A DNA stretch of 64,000 bases from the NCBI GenBank assembly GCA_938028725.1, contig CALIMH010000006.1, positions 186,001-250,000 on the forward strand, written 5' to 3'. This DNA is from an uncultured Anaerolineae bacterium (GTDB taxonomy: Bacteria > Chloroflexota > Anaerolineae > J036 > Brachytrichaceae). A program made the position numbers and the translations under genes. Shown here one piece after another: positions 28,461 through 37,712 of this stretch (the first letter of the stretch is position 1; every line of letters starts with the position of its first letter). The notes under the pieces were generated by a model. The model was not told the DNA's origin. It saw only the letters and a program-made list of their open reading frames with translations, and searched no databases.

Positions 28461-29257
28461 GGATGAGAGGTTGTGGACCAACGCCAGAGCGGTGCTGCGC
28501 GCCAGCGTTGTTGGTCGTCGAAGCTGATCACGCCCAGCAATCCATCGTATCGCACTTGGCGCAGCGCGGCTGCCACTTTCGCACGACTGGGCCGGCCCTC
28601 GGCAGCAGCGAGGTCAATGGCTGCCAAGGCTACTTGTGCCGCATCCCAGCCGACGATCGCGCGGGGCGTGGGTGGCGTCCCCAAGGAGATGTCGGTGAAG
28701 CCAACCAGTGTTGCTTGTGCTCGGAGCGAGGACTCCAGTGGAGGGGCATCGCTGTGACAGGTGCCGAAAGTTGAACTTTGCAGCGCGGGGTAGCAGGGTT
28801 GTGCCACGTTGTGGCGCGGCGCCTCGGATAGGGATGGACCTAGACGGAACAACCACGGTCTGGCTGGCAACTGATCGGCCGGCACATGCGGCGCGAGCAT
28901 GGGCAGGCCGGCCTGTTCGTAAACTGCTAGGGCAGCCAGCGTCGTGGTGATGAGGAAGTGGCCAATCACAACCAGCACCTCCGGATCCGCCGCAACTTGT
29001 TGGGCCACCTGCGCAGCTTTAACCGGATCGGCGTCGTCGGTGTAGGCGACAAAGCTGACCACCACGCGCGCGCCCTTGGCCTTGCGCGCGTGATCGCGGA
29101 GGGCTAGCCGAAAGGCCGGAAAAACGTCGTAGCCCACTTGCCGCCAGCGCCCCTCAAACGGCGCGACCAGCGCGATCTTATACAGTGGGCGGATCGGCGC
29201 GCATGCTCCCAGCACGAGCGCCAATACGAGCGCCAGTGTGCTAGGGCTTCGGCTCAT
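28457..29257 (-). CDS. Type I periplasmic binding-protein-like lipoprotein, shortened
   Basis: The 266-residue protein starts at ATG 29257 with a lipoprotein signal (ALVLALVLGAC, Cys at 19). KIALVAPFEGRWRQVGYDVF, then ARDHARK-type helices and VLVVIGHFLITTTLAALAVYEQAGLPMLAP, match the first lobe of branched-chain amino acid binding proteins. After WLFRLGPS the family's second lobe should follow. Instead a 30-residue linker with two Cys (CYPALQSSTFGTC) leads to the C-terminal AIVGWDAAQVALAAIDLA helix. About 150 residues appear to be absent, so ligand binding is doubtful. It overlaps the upstream gene by 17 bp. Confidence 0.7.
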   Translation of the reverse strand: MSRSPSTLALVLALVLGACAPIRPLYKIALVAPFEGRWRQVGYDVFPAFRLALRDHARKAKGARVVVSFVAYTDDADPVKAAQVAQQVAADPEVLVVIGHFLITTTLAALAVYEQAGLPMLAPHVPADQLPARPWLFRLGPSLSEAPRHNVAQPCYPALQSSTFGTCHSDAPPLESSLRAQATLVGFTDISLGTPPTPRAIVGWDAAQVALAAIDLAAAEGRPSRAKVAAALRQVRYDGLLGVISFDDQQRWRAAPLWRWSTTSHP

Positions 29258-31958
29258 GCAAATCCTCCAGGCGCGTGCCACGCGTGCCGCGCAGTGTTGC
29301 ACGGTCAAGCAGTTGAAGGTCGCCCCGGCGATACCACACTACCTCCAGCTCATATGGCTCAAGCGGGCGCAGCGCTTCGGTGACGTCTTTGAGTGGCACG
29401 CAGTGGCTGTCGAAGATAAGTTGTCCTGTCGGCCATGCCCAGGTGGGTGCAAGACCGCCTTGCGGCTGGTTATCCGCCTGGGCGACAAGCCGGCCATCGC
29501 TGCCGCGCAGCCGCAATGAGACCGCCCAAGACCCGGCACGTGGGAGGCTGCCGTCTGCCCATCGCCATTGAGGACGCAAGCACACGGCATGATGGGAAGT
29601 GTGAAACCAGTCTAGGTGTTGCAGTGCGATGCGGGTGGATGGGAAGGTGATGAGTGGTGGCGCGAACGTAGCGGATGGCGGCGGCTGCACGATCGGCCCC
29701 ACCAGCGTGATGGCTGGCGCTTCCGCGCCGGCAATCAGCGCGCTGACGGGTGAGTTGCCCACGCGAGGCTGCAGCAAGTTGCCGCTTGTATCGAACGCTT
29801 GCAGGCGCAACAGCAGTGGGCCGGGCAGGGCATCTAGCAAACGGTGTTGGCTTGTGTGAGCATCGCCTCTCTGCTGAAGGCGGGCGTAGCGGAAAAGCTG
29901 GATGAACTCGCCGCCCATCGGCAGCTCTTGGGTGACGGTGACACCGGCCGGCGCGCGTCCCTCTGCCCACTGCAACGTGAGCGTGAACGTCTCACCGCTC
30001 CGAAGCTGTTCAGGGGCGATATTGACACCGACGAGCACATAGCGCTCTTTGGTGTTCTCAAACACGACTGGCCCGCGATGCGGAAAGGGCCGACGCGCGA
30101 AATCCACCACACGCATCGGCGCTGGAAGGGGCGTCCGCGAGGCGCTGACCAGCCATGCGCCGATCAATGCCATCAGCAGCATGACACCCGCGATAGCGAT
30201 AACGCGACGGCGTCGGGCGAGATCCGGCCCAACTGCCGCGAGCAGAGCGGTTGTGACCAGTGCGGATGAACAGAGCGCGGCTGTTTCCAGCACTGAGGCT
30301 GCGCGCCGCAAGACGAGTGTGTGCGCACCTTCTGGCAGCGCCACAGCAACCCAGCTGTCCGCATGACGCCGCCGCTCGTCGGCAACGATGCCGTCGAGCC
30401 TCACTTCCAAACGGGGATGGTCGAGCATCGGGAAGGCGAGCGTGAGCGGGCGCGATAGCCAAACCTGCCAGGTTTGCTCAAGCGGGGTTCGCCGCAGCAG
30501 GCTGTTCTGCCACTCCTCCTCCGCGGCCGCCTCCAGCGGCAGGGCGAGCGACGGCTGCCCGAGCAGCGCCGGCCCCACGTAGGGGCGCGGTTGTGCTGCT
30601 TTGGGCAAATATTCGGCGCGAATGGTGGTGCCGATGTTGCCGGTGTACCACTCGTAGAACTGAATAGCTTCGGGTGTCACGTCCTCGCTGCGGATGTGCA
30701 GCCGGTCGTTTGGCAGCTTAGCAAGCGCAGCCACTAGCAGCGTGGCTGTTGCCGCTGTTGCGGCCAGCCAAGCAGTCGCCGGCCGATGCAGCGTGCCTGC
30801 GGCAAGTGCCAAGCCCCCGATCAGCCACGCGCTAAAAAGGCTTTGTATCGAGAGCCAGCGCCACGGAAACTGTGCCAGTTGCAGCGGGGTGATCAACTCC
30901 CACAGTGGCCCGGAGAGTGGTGTGATGAAGCACGTCGCAGCAGAAAAGCCGGCAATGGCAAACCACGGGCGAGCAAACGCCACACGCCGCGAGGAGGCCA
31001 ACCACATCGCTGCGCCGGCAAGGGTGAGCAGCATCTGCACGAGACCCATGCGAAAGGGGTCGCGCTCGGCGTCCGTTGTGTAATCAAACAGGAGATTGAG
31101 CTGCACGAGGTCGGCTCTGCGAAAGTGGTTGCGGTAGTTGAAGTAGCCGGTGGTTTGGTTATCGAGCTGAACCAGGGGGGTGTCTGAGAGAGCGGGCAGC
31201 CAAAACCAAGCTGTGGCGAGCAAGGCTGCTGTCGCCGCAATGCCCAAGCTCATTAGCCCGCGCCAGGCTGCGAGTGCGCCTGCGATGCGCCAGCGCTGAA
31301 GCAGTGTCGCCGCCGCAAACGCCAGCATGATCGGCGCGAACAACAGCACGGACACGTTGTGCGTCAGCGCCAGCGCCGCCAGCGCCAGCGCTAGCCAGGC
31401 TCCGCTGGGTGGGTCAGCGTGGTGAGCAGCGCGCTCTATCCCCAGCAGGATGAGCGGAAACCACACAAATGCCCAAAATTCTGAAAGCGAATCCCCCCGC
31501 ACATACACGTTGACCAGGTGAAACGGCGCTAACGTGTAAGCAGCACCAGCCAACGCTGCACCGGCTTCGCCCAGCCGCCGACGGCAGAAGAGGTACATGC
31601 TGAACGCTGCGGCAACCATGCCGATAGTCTGGACAAGCTGCACGCTGAGCAGCAGGTCCAAGCCGGCCACCACGCCGATGGCGGCGAGGTAGTAGGGCAA
31701 CGCAGCGTAGAAGTGGAAGAATGGGTAGCCCAGCCCGTAAGCAGCGTTGGGCATCCAGCGGGCGGGGAAGACGCCGGCGCGCAGGTTCTCAGCCAGTTCC
31801 GCTGTGCGGATAAGCAGGAAGGGGCTGTCGCCGCCGGCGCGGGTGTTCAAGATGCCCTCACCGCTCCACACATTCCACGAGGCCAGCAGTGCCACTATCC
31901 CCACCAGGGCGCAAGCGATCCACACGCCCCTCAGTGGCTTTGCCTCAGCAGCGCTCAT
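29241..31958 (-). CDS. Large membrane protein, PTPS-related/GT-C-like
   Basis: This 905-residue protein starts with a membrane helix and a periplasmic loop typical of the '6-pyruvoyl-tetrahydropterin synthase related' membrane family (TRAGGDSPFLLIRTAELAENL... YGLGYPFFHFYAALPYYLA). About eleven more helices follow to residue 425. A periplasmic stretch and one helix (about 565-585) precede a beta-rich C-terminus (600-905). The family name is historical; the fold resembles GT-C glycosyltransferases. It likely acts on lipid-linked sugars at the outer face of the membrane. It starts 6 bp after the LysM gene's stop, so they form one unit. Confidence 0.72.
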   Translation of the reverse strand: MSAAEAKPLRGVWIACALVGIVALLASWNVWSGEGILNTRAGGDSPFLLIRTAELAENLRAGVFPARWMPNAAYGLGYPFFHFYAALPYYLAAIGVVAGLDLLLSVQLVQTIGMVAAAFSMYLFCRRRLGEAGAALAGAAYTLAPFHLVNVYVRGDSLSEFWAFVWFPLILLGIERAAHHADPPSGAWLALALAALALTHNVSVLLFAPIMLAFAAATLLQRWRIAGALAAWRGLMSLGIAATAALLATAWFWLPALSDTPLVQLDNQTTGYFNYRNHFRRADLVQLNLLFDYTTDAERDPFRMGLVQMLLTLAGAAMWLASSRRVAFARPWFAIAGFSAATCFITPLSGPLWELITPLQLAQFPWRWLSIQSLFSAWLIGGLALAAGTLHRPATAWLAATAATATLLVAALAKLPNDRLHIRSEDVTPEAIQFYEWYTGNIGTTIRAEYLPKAAQPRPYVGPALLGQPSLALPLEAAAEEEWQNSLLRRTPLEQTWQVWLSRPLTLAFPMLDHPRLEVRLDGIVADERRRHADSWVAVALPEGAHTLVLRRAASVLETAALCSSALVTTALLAAVGPDLARRRRVIAIAGVMLLMALIGAWLVSASRTPLPAPMRVVDFARRPFPHRGPVVFENTKERYVLVGVNIAPEQLRSGETFTLTLQWAEGRAPAGVTVTQELPMGGEFIQLFRYARLQQRGDAHTSQHRLLDALPGPLLLRLQAFDTSGNLLQPRVGNSPVSALIAGAEAPAITLVGPIVQPPPSATFAPPLITFPSTRIALQHLDWFHTSHHAVCLRPQWRWADGSLPRAGSWAVSLRLRGSDGRLVAQADNQPQGGLAPTWAWPTGQLIFDSHCVPLKDVTEALRPLEPYELEVVWYRRGDLQLLDRATLRGTRGTRLEDLHEPKP

Positions 31959-31964
31959 AGGGCT

Positions 31965-33446
31965 TCAGATGCGGTTTCGGCGCATCCAACTCGACAACCA
32001 CAGACCAACCAGCCCGATGAGCGTGAATCCCACTGCCGCCACCAGCAGCACCAGCGACACGTTGAGCTGCGCCAATTGGGTTGAGAAGCGGCTGAGGACG
32101 GAACTATCAGAGCTGGAAGCGCGGCGAGCAATGTTGGCGCTGCCGTCTTGTTTTCGCCGCAGCCCCAACGAGAAGGTGGACTTGTCGCCGGCCACAGTCA
32201 GTCTATCCTCCACCGGCGAGGTGGTGTAGTAGATGTCCACCACTGTTGCGCGCACGACATGGGGGCCGTTGGGCAGGTTCTCGAAGCAGTACGGCTCGCT
32301 CAGGCCGGTGGTGATGTAGGTGCCGAGGCTGTTGCCATCGCGCGTGACTTCGAAGTTGATGTTTGGCACGAGGTCCTCAAAATCCTCGCGCCGGCCGTTG
32401 CCGTTGTCGTCAAAGAACGCCTCCACACAAATCGTGCCGACAGCAGGCGTTGGCAACACGATCTCGACAGGCTGCCCAGATTGAGCGTTGGCAAATGGAT
32501 CGGGTGTTGATATTGCTGTTGGGGGCACTGGGGTGGGTTCAGGGGCCGGCTTGATCACCAGCACCTGGCCGATTTGCAGCACATCGGGGCGCACGGTGGG
32601 GTTGTTGCGCAGCAGCTCATCCACGGTTGTGTTAAATGCTAGGGCGATGCCGAAGAGGGTGTCGCCCGACTTCACAGTGTAGGTGACGCCGGTGGATGAC
32701 GGTGTGGGCGAGCTGTCGGCGGTTAGGGTGGGTGTGGGTTGCACTTCGCTAGGTGGGGGGGTAGGGGGCGGTAGTGTCACAGATTCGAGCCGCACATCAT
32801 CCCAATACACCTCGTTGTGGCGCACAGGGTCCTTGATCGAGCTGTAGAGAAACACTACCACGGTGGATGATCGCGCCTCGGCCTCCACTGAGAACTCCAC
32901 CCACTGGTCTTTGGCGTCGTCCTCCTTGGACCACACCACCTGACCGCCAAGAGGGTTGCGCTTGCCGTTGTCGCCGCTCACCGGGTCAATGCCAATGCGG
33001 ATGCGAATATCGCGCGAGGGGCGCGCTGAGATCGGGCTATCATCGTTGGTGGACCACACGCGCCCGCGAGCGGTCAGCCGCAGGCGCGTGCCCACTGGCA
33101 GGTCGCTCACAACGCGATACAAGCCGCCGGTGAAAGCGCCGCTCTCAACCCACACGCGCTGGCTTTGCGCGCTGCTGTTGGCAATTGTGGCCGGGCCGTA
33201 GTTAGGTTGCAGGTGCACACGTGGTGCGTCGCGCTGTGGGTCTTGTGGCACAAACCACACCCCCCAACCCGCTGGCACATTGCACGTGCCTTCACGGCAA
33301 AACGGATCGTTTACGAAGGCGCCCTCGAACCTCTCCTCGAAGATCACGCGCGCGCTATTCTGTGCGCGCGCTTGAATTGAGCAGAACGCCAACACACCCA
33401 GCACCAGCCCTACAGCGAGGCGGCGCCGAGAGGATGCTGTGCTCAT
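31965..33446 (-). CDS. Exported LysM protein with C-terminal membrane anchor
   Basis: This 493-residue protein has a signal peptide (hydrophobic 10-23, cleavage after ARA). A beta-sandwich carbohydrate-binding-like domain (35-225) is followed by a Pro/Thr linker. One LysM repeat at about 250-296 (YTVKSGDTLFGIALAFN... QIGQVLVIKP) follows, then a second linker and an SdrD-B-like domain (CVEAFFDDNGNGRREDFED, about 340-430). A membrane helix near 465-487 with basic residues WMRRNRI ends the protein. LysM binds peptidoglycan or chitin-like glycans, so this is probably a wall-associated surface protein. A TATGAT box 9 nt before the ATG suggests a leaderless start. Confidence 0.8.
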   Translation of the reverse strand: MSTASSRRRLAVGLVLGVLAFCSIQARAQNSARVIFEERFEGAFVNDPFCREGTCNVPAGWGVWFVPQDPQRDAPRVHLQPNYGPATIANSSAQSQRVWVESGAFTGGLYRVVSDLPVGTRLRLTARGRVWSTNDDSPISARPSRDIRIRIGIDPVSGDNGKRNPLGGQVVWSKEDDAKDQWVEFSVEAEARSSTVVVFLYSSIKDPVRHNEVYWDDVRLESVTLPPPTPPPSEVQPTPTLTADSSPTPSSTGVTYTVKSGDTLFGIALAFNTTVDELLRNNPTVRPDVLQIGQVLVIKPAPEPTPVPPTAISTPDPFANAQSGQPVEIVLPTPAVGTICVEAFFDDNGNGRREDFEDLVPNINFEVTRDGNSLGTYITTGLSEPYCFENLPNGPHVVRATVVDIYYTTSPVEDRLTVAGDKSTFSLGLRRKQDGSANIARRASSSDSSVLSRFSTQLAQLNVSLVLLVAAVGFTLIGLVGLWLSSWMRRNRI

Positions 33447-33455
33447 ACGGTCACC

Positions 33456-33461
33456 ATCATA
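33456..33461 (-). promoter_or_regulatory. -10-like TATGAT close to the LysM gene start
   Basis: The minus-strand TATGAT ends 9 nt before ATG 33446, and no Shine-Dalgarno is present. Confidence 0.4.
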
Positions 33462-33491
33462 AACGCTGGTGTCCGTCCCAGTGCGAACCGC

Positions 33492-33497
33492 TATACT
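33492..33497 (+). promoter_or_regulatory. -10-like TATACT close to the accC start
   Basis: TATACT ends 14 nt before ATG 33512, so the leader would be under ten bases. No ribosome site is seen. Confidence 0.4.
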
Positions 33498-33511
33498 TTG
33501 TGTCGCTCCCC

Positions 33512-35005
33512 ATGTTTAGGAAGATTCTCATCGCCAACCGGGGCGAAATCGCGGTGCGCATCATCCGGGCGTGCCAAGAGTTGGGCATTCAGACCGTGGC
33601 TGTGTATTCCGATGTGGATCGAAACGCCCTCCATGTGCGGTTTGCGGATGAGGCGTACCACATTGGCCCGCCTCCGGCGCGCGATTCTTACTTGCGCATT
33701 GAGAAGATACTGGAAGTGGCAAAGAAGTCCAATGCTGACGCGATCCATCCAGGCTACGGCTTTTTAGCGGAGCGCGAGGAGTTTGCCCAGGCCTGTGCGG
33801 ATGAAGGCATCGTGTTCATTGGTCCTTCGCCGAGCGCCATTGCCAAGATGGGTGATAAGGCTGTGGCGCGCGCCACTGTGCAGAAGGCAGGCGTGGCGGT
33901 CATTCCTGGCACAGAGGGCAATGCCAACCTCAGCGATGAGGAGTTGCTGCGAATAGCGCCACAAATCGGCTTCCCGTTGCTGATCAAGGCCAGCGCCGGT
34001 GGCGGTGGCAAGGGCCAGCGTGAGGTACGCTCGCTGGAGGAAATGCCAGCGTTGCTCCAGAGTGCGCGCCGCGAGGCAGAAAGCGCCTTTGGGGATGGCG
34101 CTGTGTATCTGGAGAAGCTGGTTGAGGGCGCCCGCCACATCGAGTTTCAGCTACTCGGCGATCACTACGGCAACATCATCCACCTTGGTGAGCGCGAGTG
34201 TTCGCTGCAGCGCCGACGCCAAAAGCTGGTCGAGGAATGCCCCTCGCCGGCGCTCACACCAGAGCTCCGAGAAAAGATGGGCCAGATGGCCGTTCGCGCT
34301 GCCCAGGCGGTGAATTACGTCAACGCCGGCACGATCGAGTGCTTGCTCGATCGTCAAGGCAACTTTTATTTCCTCGAAATGAACACCCGCCTGCAAGTGG
34401 AACATCCTGTCACTGAACGGGTGACCGGCATTGACATTGTCAAAGAGCAAATCCGCATCGCGCGTGGGCGACCCCTTCGCTACAAGCAAGAGGACATCCA
34501 CATGAACGGCTGGGCGATCGAGTGCCGCATCAACGCGGAAGATCCGTTCAACAACTTCATGCCGAGCACCGGCGTGATCTCTCGGCTGACTTTCCCCACT
34601 GGCCCCGGCGTGCGCGTCGAGAGCGGCGTGTACGAAGGTTATGAGGTCACGCCTTTCTACGACTCGATGATCGCCAAGCTGATCTGCTGGGGCGACACCC
34701 GCGCGGAAGCCATCTTGCGCATGCGGCGCGCGCTCAGCGAGATGCGCTTGGTCGGCGTCAAGGTGAACATCCCCTTTCATCAGCAGTTGCTGCGCTCCAC
34801 GCGCTTTCAGGCCGGCCAGTTCGACACCCGTTTCGTTGAGGACCGCTTCGAGATGGCAGAGGAAGCCTACGCCCATAGCGACCTTGCTGCCATCGCTGCC
34901 ACCCTGATCGCACATCAGGAGGGCCGGCACGCGGCTGAGCGAATCGAGCACGCTGCACAAGGCCAGGTCTCGGCTTGGAAGTGGGGGCTGCGGCGCGGTT
35001 GGTGA
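33512..35005 (+). CDS. accC: Biotin carboxylase (acetyl/propionyl-CoA carboxylase subunit)
   Basis: The 497-residue protein carboxylates biotin on a carrier protein with ATP and bicarbonate. MFRKILIANRGEIAVRIIRA is the N-terminal block, KASAGGGGKG (about 164-173) is the glycine-rich ATP-grasp loop, and EMNTRLQVEHPVTE near residue 290 holds catalytic residues. The C-terminal cap (ECRINAEDP... PFYDSMIAKLI) is complete. The open frame extends upstream to 33221 but ATG 33512 is the homologous start. No biotin carrier or carboxyltransferase lies next to it, so the acyl-CoA specificity is unknown. Confidence 0.93.
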   Translation: MFRKILIANRGEIAVRIIRACQELGIQTVAVYSDVDRNALHVRFADEAYHIGPPPARDSYLRIEKILEVAKKSNADAIHPGYGFLAEREEFAQACADEGIVFIGPSPSAIAKMGDKAVARATVQKAGVAVIPGTEGNANLSDEELLRIAPQIGFPLLIKASAGGGGKGQREVRSLEEMPALLQSARREAESAFGDGAVYLEKLVEGARHIEFQLLGDHYGNIIHLGERECSLQRRRQKLVEECPSPALTPELREKMGQMAVRAAQAVNYVNAGTIECLLDRQGNFYFLEMNTRLQVEHPVTERVTGIDIVKEQIRIARGRPLRYKQEDIHMNGWAIECRINAEDPFNNFMPSTGVISRLTFPTGPGVRVESGVYEGYEVTPFYDSMIAKLICWGDTRAEAILRMRRALSEMRLVGVKVNIPFHQQLLRSTRFQAGQFDTRFVEDRFEMAEEAYAHSDLAAIAATLIAHQEGRHAAERIEHAAQGQVSAWKWGLRRGW

Positions 35006-35032
35006 GAGCCACCCTGCAGCCAAACTGGTGCC

Positions 35033-36292
35033 ATGTTCAATCGCTTATCGCCAGAGCAGCGTGCTTGGTTGGTGTTGTATGCCGCCTTGTTTACCTGCTG
35101 TGCGCTGGCGGTCGGTGTGCCTGCTGCTGCGTGGGCCTACATGAATTCGGCCACAGTCGACGCCAACGTGCACGTGCGCCTGCGCTCTGGCATTCTGAGG
35201 ACTTACGGCCGATTCGAAAGCGAAAATGATGCGCGCGTGGTCTCGCTGGAAGGACGCGCTATCGGCGAGGGCGCGACTGTGGATGTGGGGCCGGAGTCGG
35301 TCGGGCTGCTCACAATCGGCCCAGACCCGCAGTCGCCGCTGGTGACCGTGCAGCTCTATTCCAACACGCGACTGCGTCTGGTGCAGGCACGCCACCCGCG
35401 CTTCCCCTTCGCGAATCGAGGTGATTGGTTTGTCTTGCGCTTGGAGCGGGGACGTGTCCAGGTGCTCGTCAGCGCGGTTTCACCGCAGGGGATGCACCTC
35501 GAGCTGATCAGTGAGCATGGCAAGGCCATGATGCAGGCGCCGGGTACGTGTTCACTGGAGCAAGTAGAGGGGGAGCTGCGCGTCTCGGTCAGTTCCGGCA
35601 CGGTGCGCGTGAGCACATTGGACGAGCAGCGCACGTTGGCCGTGAGCGAAGGGCAGCGCACCGCTGTCAACGCCGATGGGACACTCGCCGGCGTGTTGCC
35701 GCCTGTGCGGAACTTGGTTCGTGATGGCGACTTTCGTGGTGAGCTGCAGGACAATTGGCAGGTGGACACCATGGCCATGGGAGAACAGGGGGTGCGAGGA
35801 GTCGCAACCGTGCGCCCTACGCCAGGAGGAGGCCGTGCCTTGTTCCTGGAGCGCGTCGGCGATAACATCGGTTGGGGGCGCACTGCCGTCACCCAGCTCC
35901 TCAACGAGGATGTGCGCGATCGGCGCTCGCTGCGGCTGCAAGTGGATTTCCAAATCTTGGAGCAGCAGATCCCCGTCTGCGGCGGCGAGGGCAGCGAGTG
36001 CCCGCTGATGGTGCGCATTGACTACCGCACCCAAGATGGTAGTGATGCAAGCTGGATTCAGGGCTTTTACGCGCTGGGTACTCCAGACGAGAGGCTGCCG
36101 GATTACATCCGCTCAAATCCGCAGAATCGGCACATCGCTCGCCGCCAGGGAGCAGTGGAGCCGCCCTTTGAGTCAGAGAACTTGCTAGAGTTGCTGCCCA
36201 ACATGCAATCTGTGCGCGCGATCACACTCTATGCGGAAGGTCACGCCGTGCGCATACGCATCAACAGCGTTGCGCTGTGGGTGGTGGACTGA
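35033..36292 (+). CDS. Membrane-anchored FecR-like protein, 419 aa
   Basis: An N-terminal membrane helix (about 15-35) is followed by a beta-rich extracytoplasmic part. The segment RLERGRVQVLVSAVSPQG... EQVEGELRVSVSSGTVRVSTLDEQRTLAVSEGQ (about 140-215) has the repeat pattern of FecR domains. The C-terminal half (230-419) is a beta-sandwich-like domain beginning LVRDGDFRGELQDNWQV, as in carbohydrate-binding modules. FecR proteins usually regulate ECF sigma factors, but none is adjacent. It starts 27 bp after accC and is convergent with the OB-fold gene. Confidence 0.65.
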   Translation: MFNRLSPEQRAWLVLYAALFTCCALAVGVPAAAWAYMNSATVDANVHVRLRSGILRTYGRFESENDARVVSLEGRAIGEGATVDVGPESVGLLTIGPDPQSPLVTVQLYSNTRLRLVQARHPRFPFANRGDWFVLRLERGRVQVLVSAVSPQGMHLELISEHGKAMMQAPGTCSLEQVEGELRVSVSSGTVRVSTLDEQRTLAVSEGQRTAVNADGTLAGVLPPVRNLVRDGDFRGELQDNWQVDTMAMGEQGVRGVATVRPTPGGGRALFLERVGDNIGWGRTAVTQLLNEDVRDRRSLRLQVDFQILEQQIPVCGGEGSECPLMVRIDYRTQDGSDASWIQGFYALGTPDERLPDYIRSNPQNRHIARRQGAVEPPFESENLLELLPNMQSVRAITLYAEGHAVRIRINSVALWVVD

Positions 36293-36302
36293 GTGCGCGC
36301 TG

Positions 36303-37265
36303 CTATTGCCACACGTCTGCCCCGATCTCTGGGAGCAACTCGAGTTGCCCACGATACCAGTTGAGCGTGCCTTGCGCGCTGAGAGGATCGCCCACCTGTA
36401 GGGTAAGCGAGAAGGGCAGGGTTTCCCACAACGCATCGAAGAGCACCACTGTCAACGACTCCCCAGAAGCATCCCGAACGGCAACGCGCATGCCGCTGCG
36501 GAACGGCTCTAAGTCGCTGACCACACCGCTGATAGCGGTCCACCTTCCAGCTGATTGACGTCCTAATGAAGCGATGGGATACGGTGTGGCTGCCGGGCGA
36601 GTGAGGATAATGTCCTCCCCCCGGCTGATCAGGAGCTGCTTTTGGTTACGGAACTCGCCGACGCCGCCGCTGACATCCACCCAGTCGCCGACGGCGATCT
36701 CGGTCACATGACCCAGCTCCGGATGATTCAGCGTGATCACGGCATCGGCTGTTGCTTGGTCGGCTCGCAGGGTGAGGATGCGCAGCCGCTCGCCGACGTT
36801 GCGTATGCGTCGCACTTGCCCAACCACGCGCACCCGCTCGCCTAGGCGCGCCGCCGCTAGGGCATCCAGCGCGATGAGCTGCGGGGTGGGCGTCTCGATG
36901 TGCAGCTCATCGGCAACATTGATGGTGAGGCTTGGCTCACCTTCTCGCACGCGCAGCGTGCCATGGGCTGTCACGCGGTCGCCCGCCTTTGGTACACGTC
37001 CGGCTTGGAGCAGCGCCTGTGCCACTCGGCGGTAAGCCGAGACGCGCAGCTCGCCCTCCTCGTCGCGCAGGTAAAAGCTAAGGTAGCCCTCCTCGATGGT
37101 GGGATGTGCTACCACCACCCCTTCGACTCGCACATAGGCAAAGTTCATCGCCGGGTGAATGGCGGCGACACTGGTGACGTGCGAGGGGGTGGTGCGCACT
37201 GCGATCAGCAGTGCGATCGCGCTGCTGATCGCTAGCACCGTCACCATCGCGCGAATCAGGCGCAC
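36303..37265 (-). CDS. Exported protein with three tandem OB-fold domains
   Basis: The 320-residue protein begins with an N-terminal membrane or signal segment (VTVLAISSAIALLIAV). Three repeated units of about 85 residues follow, each with a VxVEG/RVVGQ/ISGVV strand, a polar middle and a GDxVxxxG strand: YVRVEGVVV... AGDRVTAHG, RVRVVGQVRR... VGDWVDVSG, and WTAISGVVS... VGDPLSAQG. This is the tRNA_anti/OB nucleic-acid-binding pattern, yet the protein is predicted to face outside. The start is GTG 37265, or ATG 37247 six codons on. It lies 16 bp after the Trm112-like gene. Function unknown. Confidence 0.6.
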   Translation of the reverse strand: MRLIRAMVTVLAISSAIALLIAVRTTPSHVTSVAAIHPAMNFAYVRVEGVVVAHPTIEEGYLSFYLRDEEGELRVSAYRRVAQALLQAGRVPKAGDRVTAHGTLRVREGEPSLTINVADELHIETPTPQLIALDALAAARLGERVRVVGQVRRIRNVGERLRILTLRADQATADAVITLNHPELGHVTEIAVGDWVDVSGGVGEFRNQKQLLISRGEDIILTRPAATPYPIASLGRQSAGRWTAISGVVSDLEPFRSGMRVAVRDASGESLTVVLFDALWETLPFSLTLQVGDPLSAQGTLNWYRGQLELLPEIGADVWQ

Positions 37266-37281
37266 TGGAGATCGTACGGAG

Positions 37282-37527
37282 CTAGTCGGCCGGCGGAGGT
37301 ACGGGCAAATCCTCCGGCTTGACGTGCATCCACTTTTCGCCCTCCTCGATCAGCATGATCGGGATGCCGTCTTTGATGGGGTACTTCCGACCATACACCG
37401 GCTCGATGAGCCAGCAATCTTTGTAGAGGATCAAACGCCCAGGGTCCTCCCCTGGCTGACGGGTGGAAGTGCTCACGCAATAGGGGCAGCGCAAAATCTC
37501 TAGCAGCTCAGGGCTAATTGAGGCCAT
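37282..37527 (-). CDS. Trm112-family (UPF0434-like) zinc protein, 81 aa
   Basis: The sequence LLEILRCPYC at residues 7-16 and later GRKYPIKDGIPIML are the Trm112/YcaR pattern; only one CxxC pair is present. Trm112 proteins act as small partners or activators of methyltransferases, or have unknown roles in bacteria. The start is ATG 37527, 6 nt after a TACAAT hexamer. It is divergent from cdaA (185-bp gap). Confidence 0.75.
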   Translation of the reverse strand: MASISPELLEILRCPYCVSTSTRQPGEDPGRLILYKDCWLIEPVYGRKYPIKDGIPIMLIEEGEKWMHVKPEDLPVPPPAD

Positions 37528-37533
37528 GCCGCT

Positions 37534-37539
37534 ATTGTA
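37534..37539 (-). promoter_or_regulatory. -10-like TACAAT adjacent to the Trm112-like start
   Basis: The minus-strand TACAAT ends 6 nt before ATG 37527 with no Shine-Dalgarno, a leaderless-type spacing. Confidence 0.45.
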
Positions 37540-37712
37540 GACTATGGCATCCGATCTCGAACTGCCGCACACGCAGCGCAGCTCTCCCTGCTGATGTGCT
37601 GCGCCAGGCGCAGCCTGGTGGCATTGATATACACTACCTGAGGCAAGCGCTGAAAACTGGCCTCGTAGCCACAAACAGCTATGTCACCTGCGATGGTAGC
37701 TGGGTAAACCTT

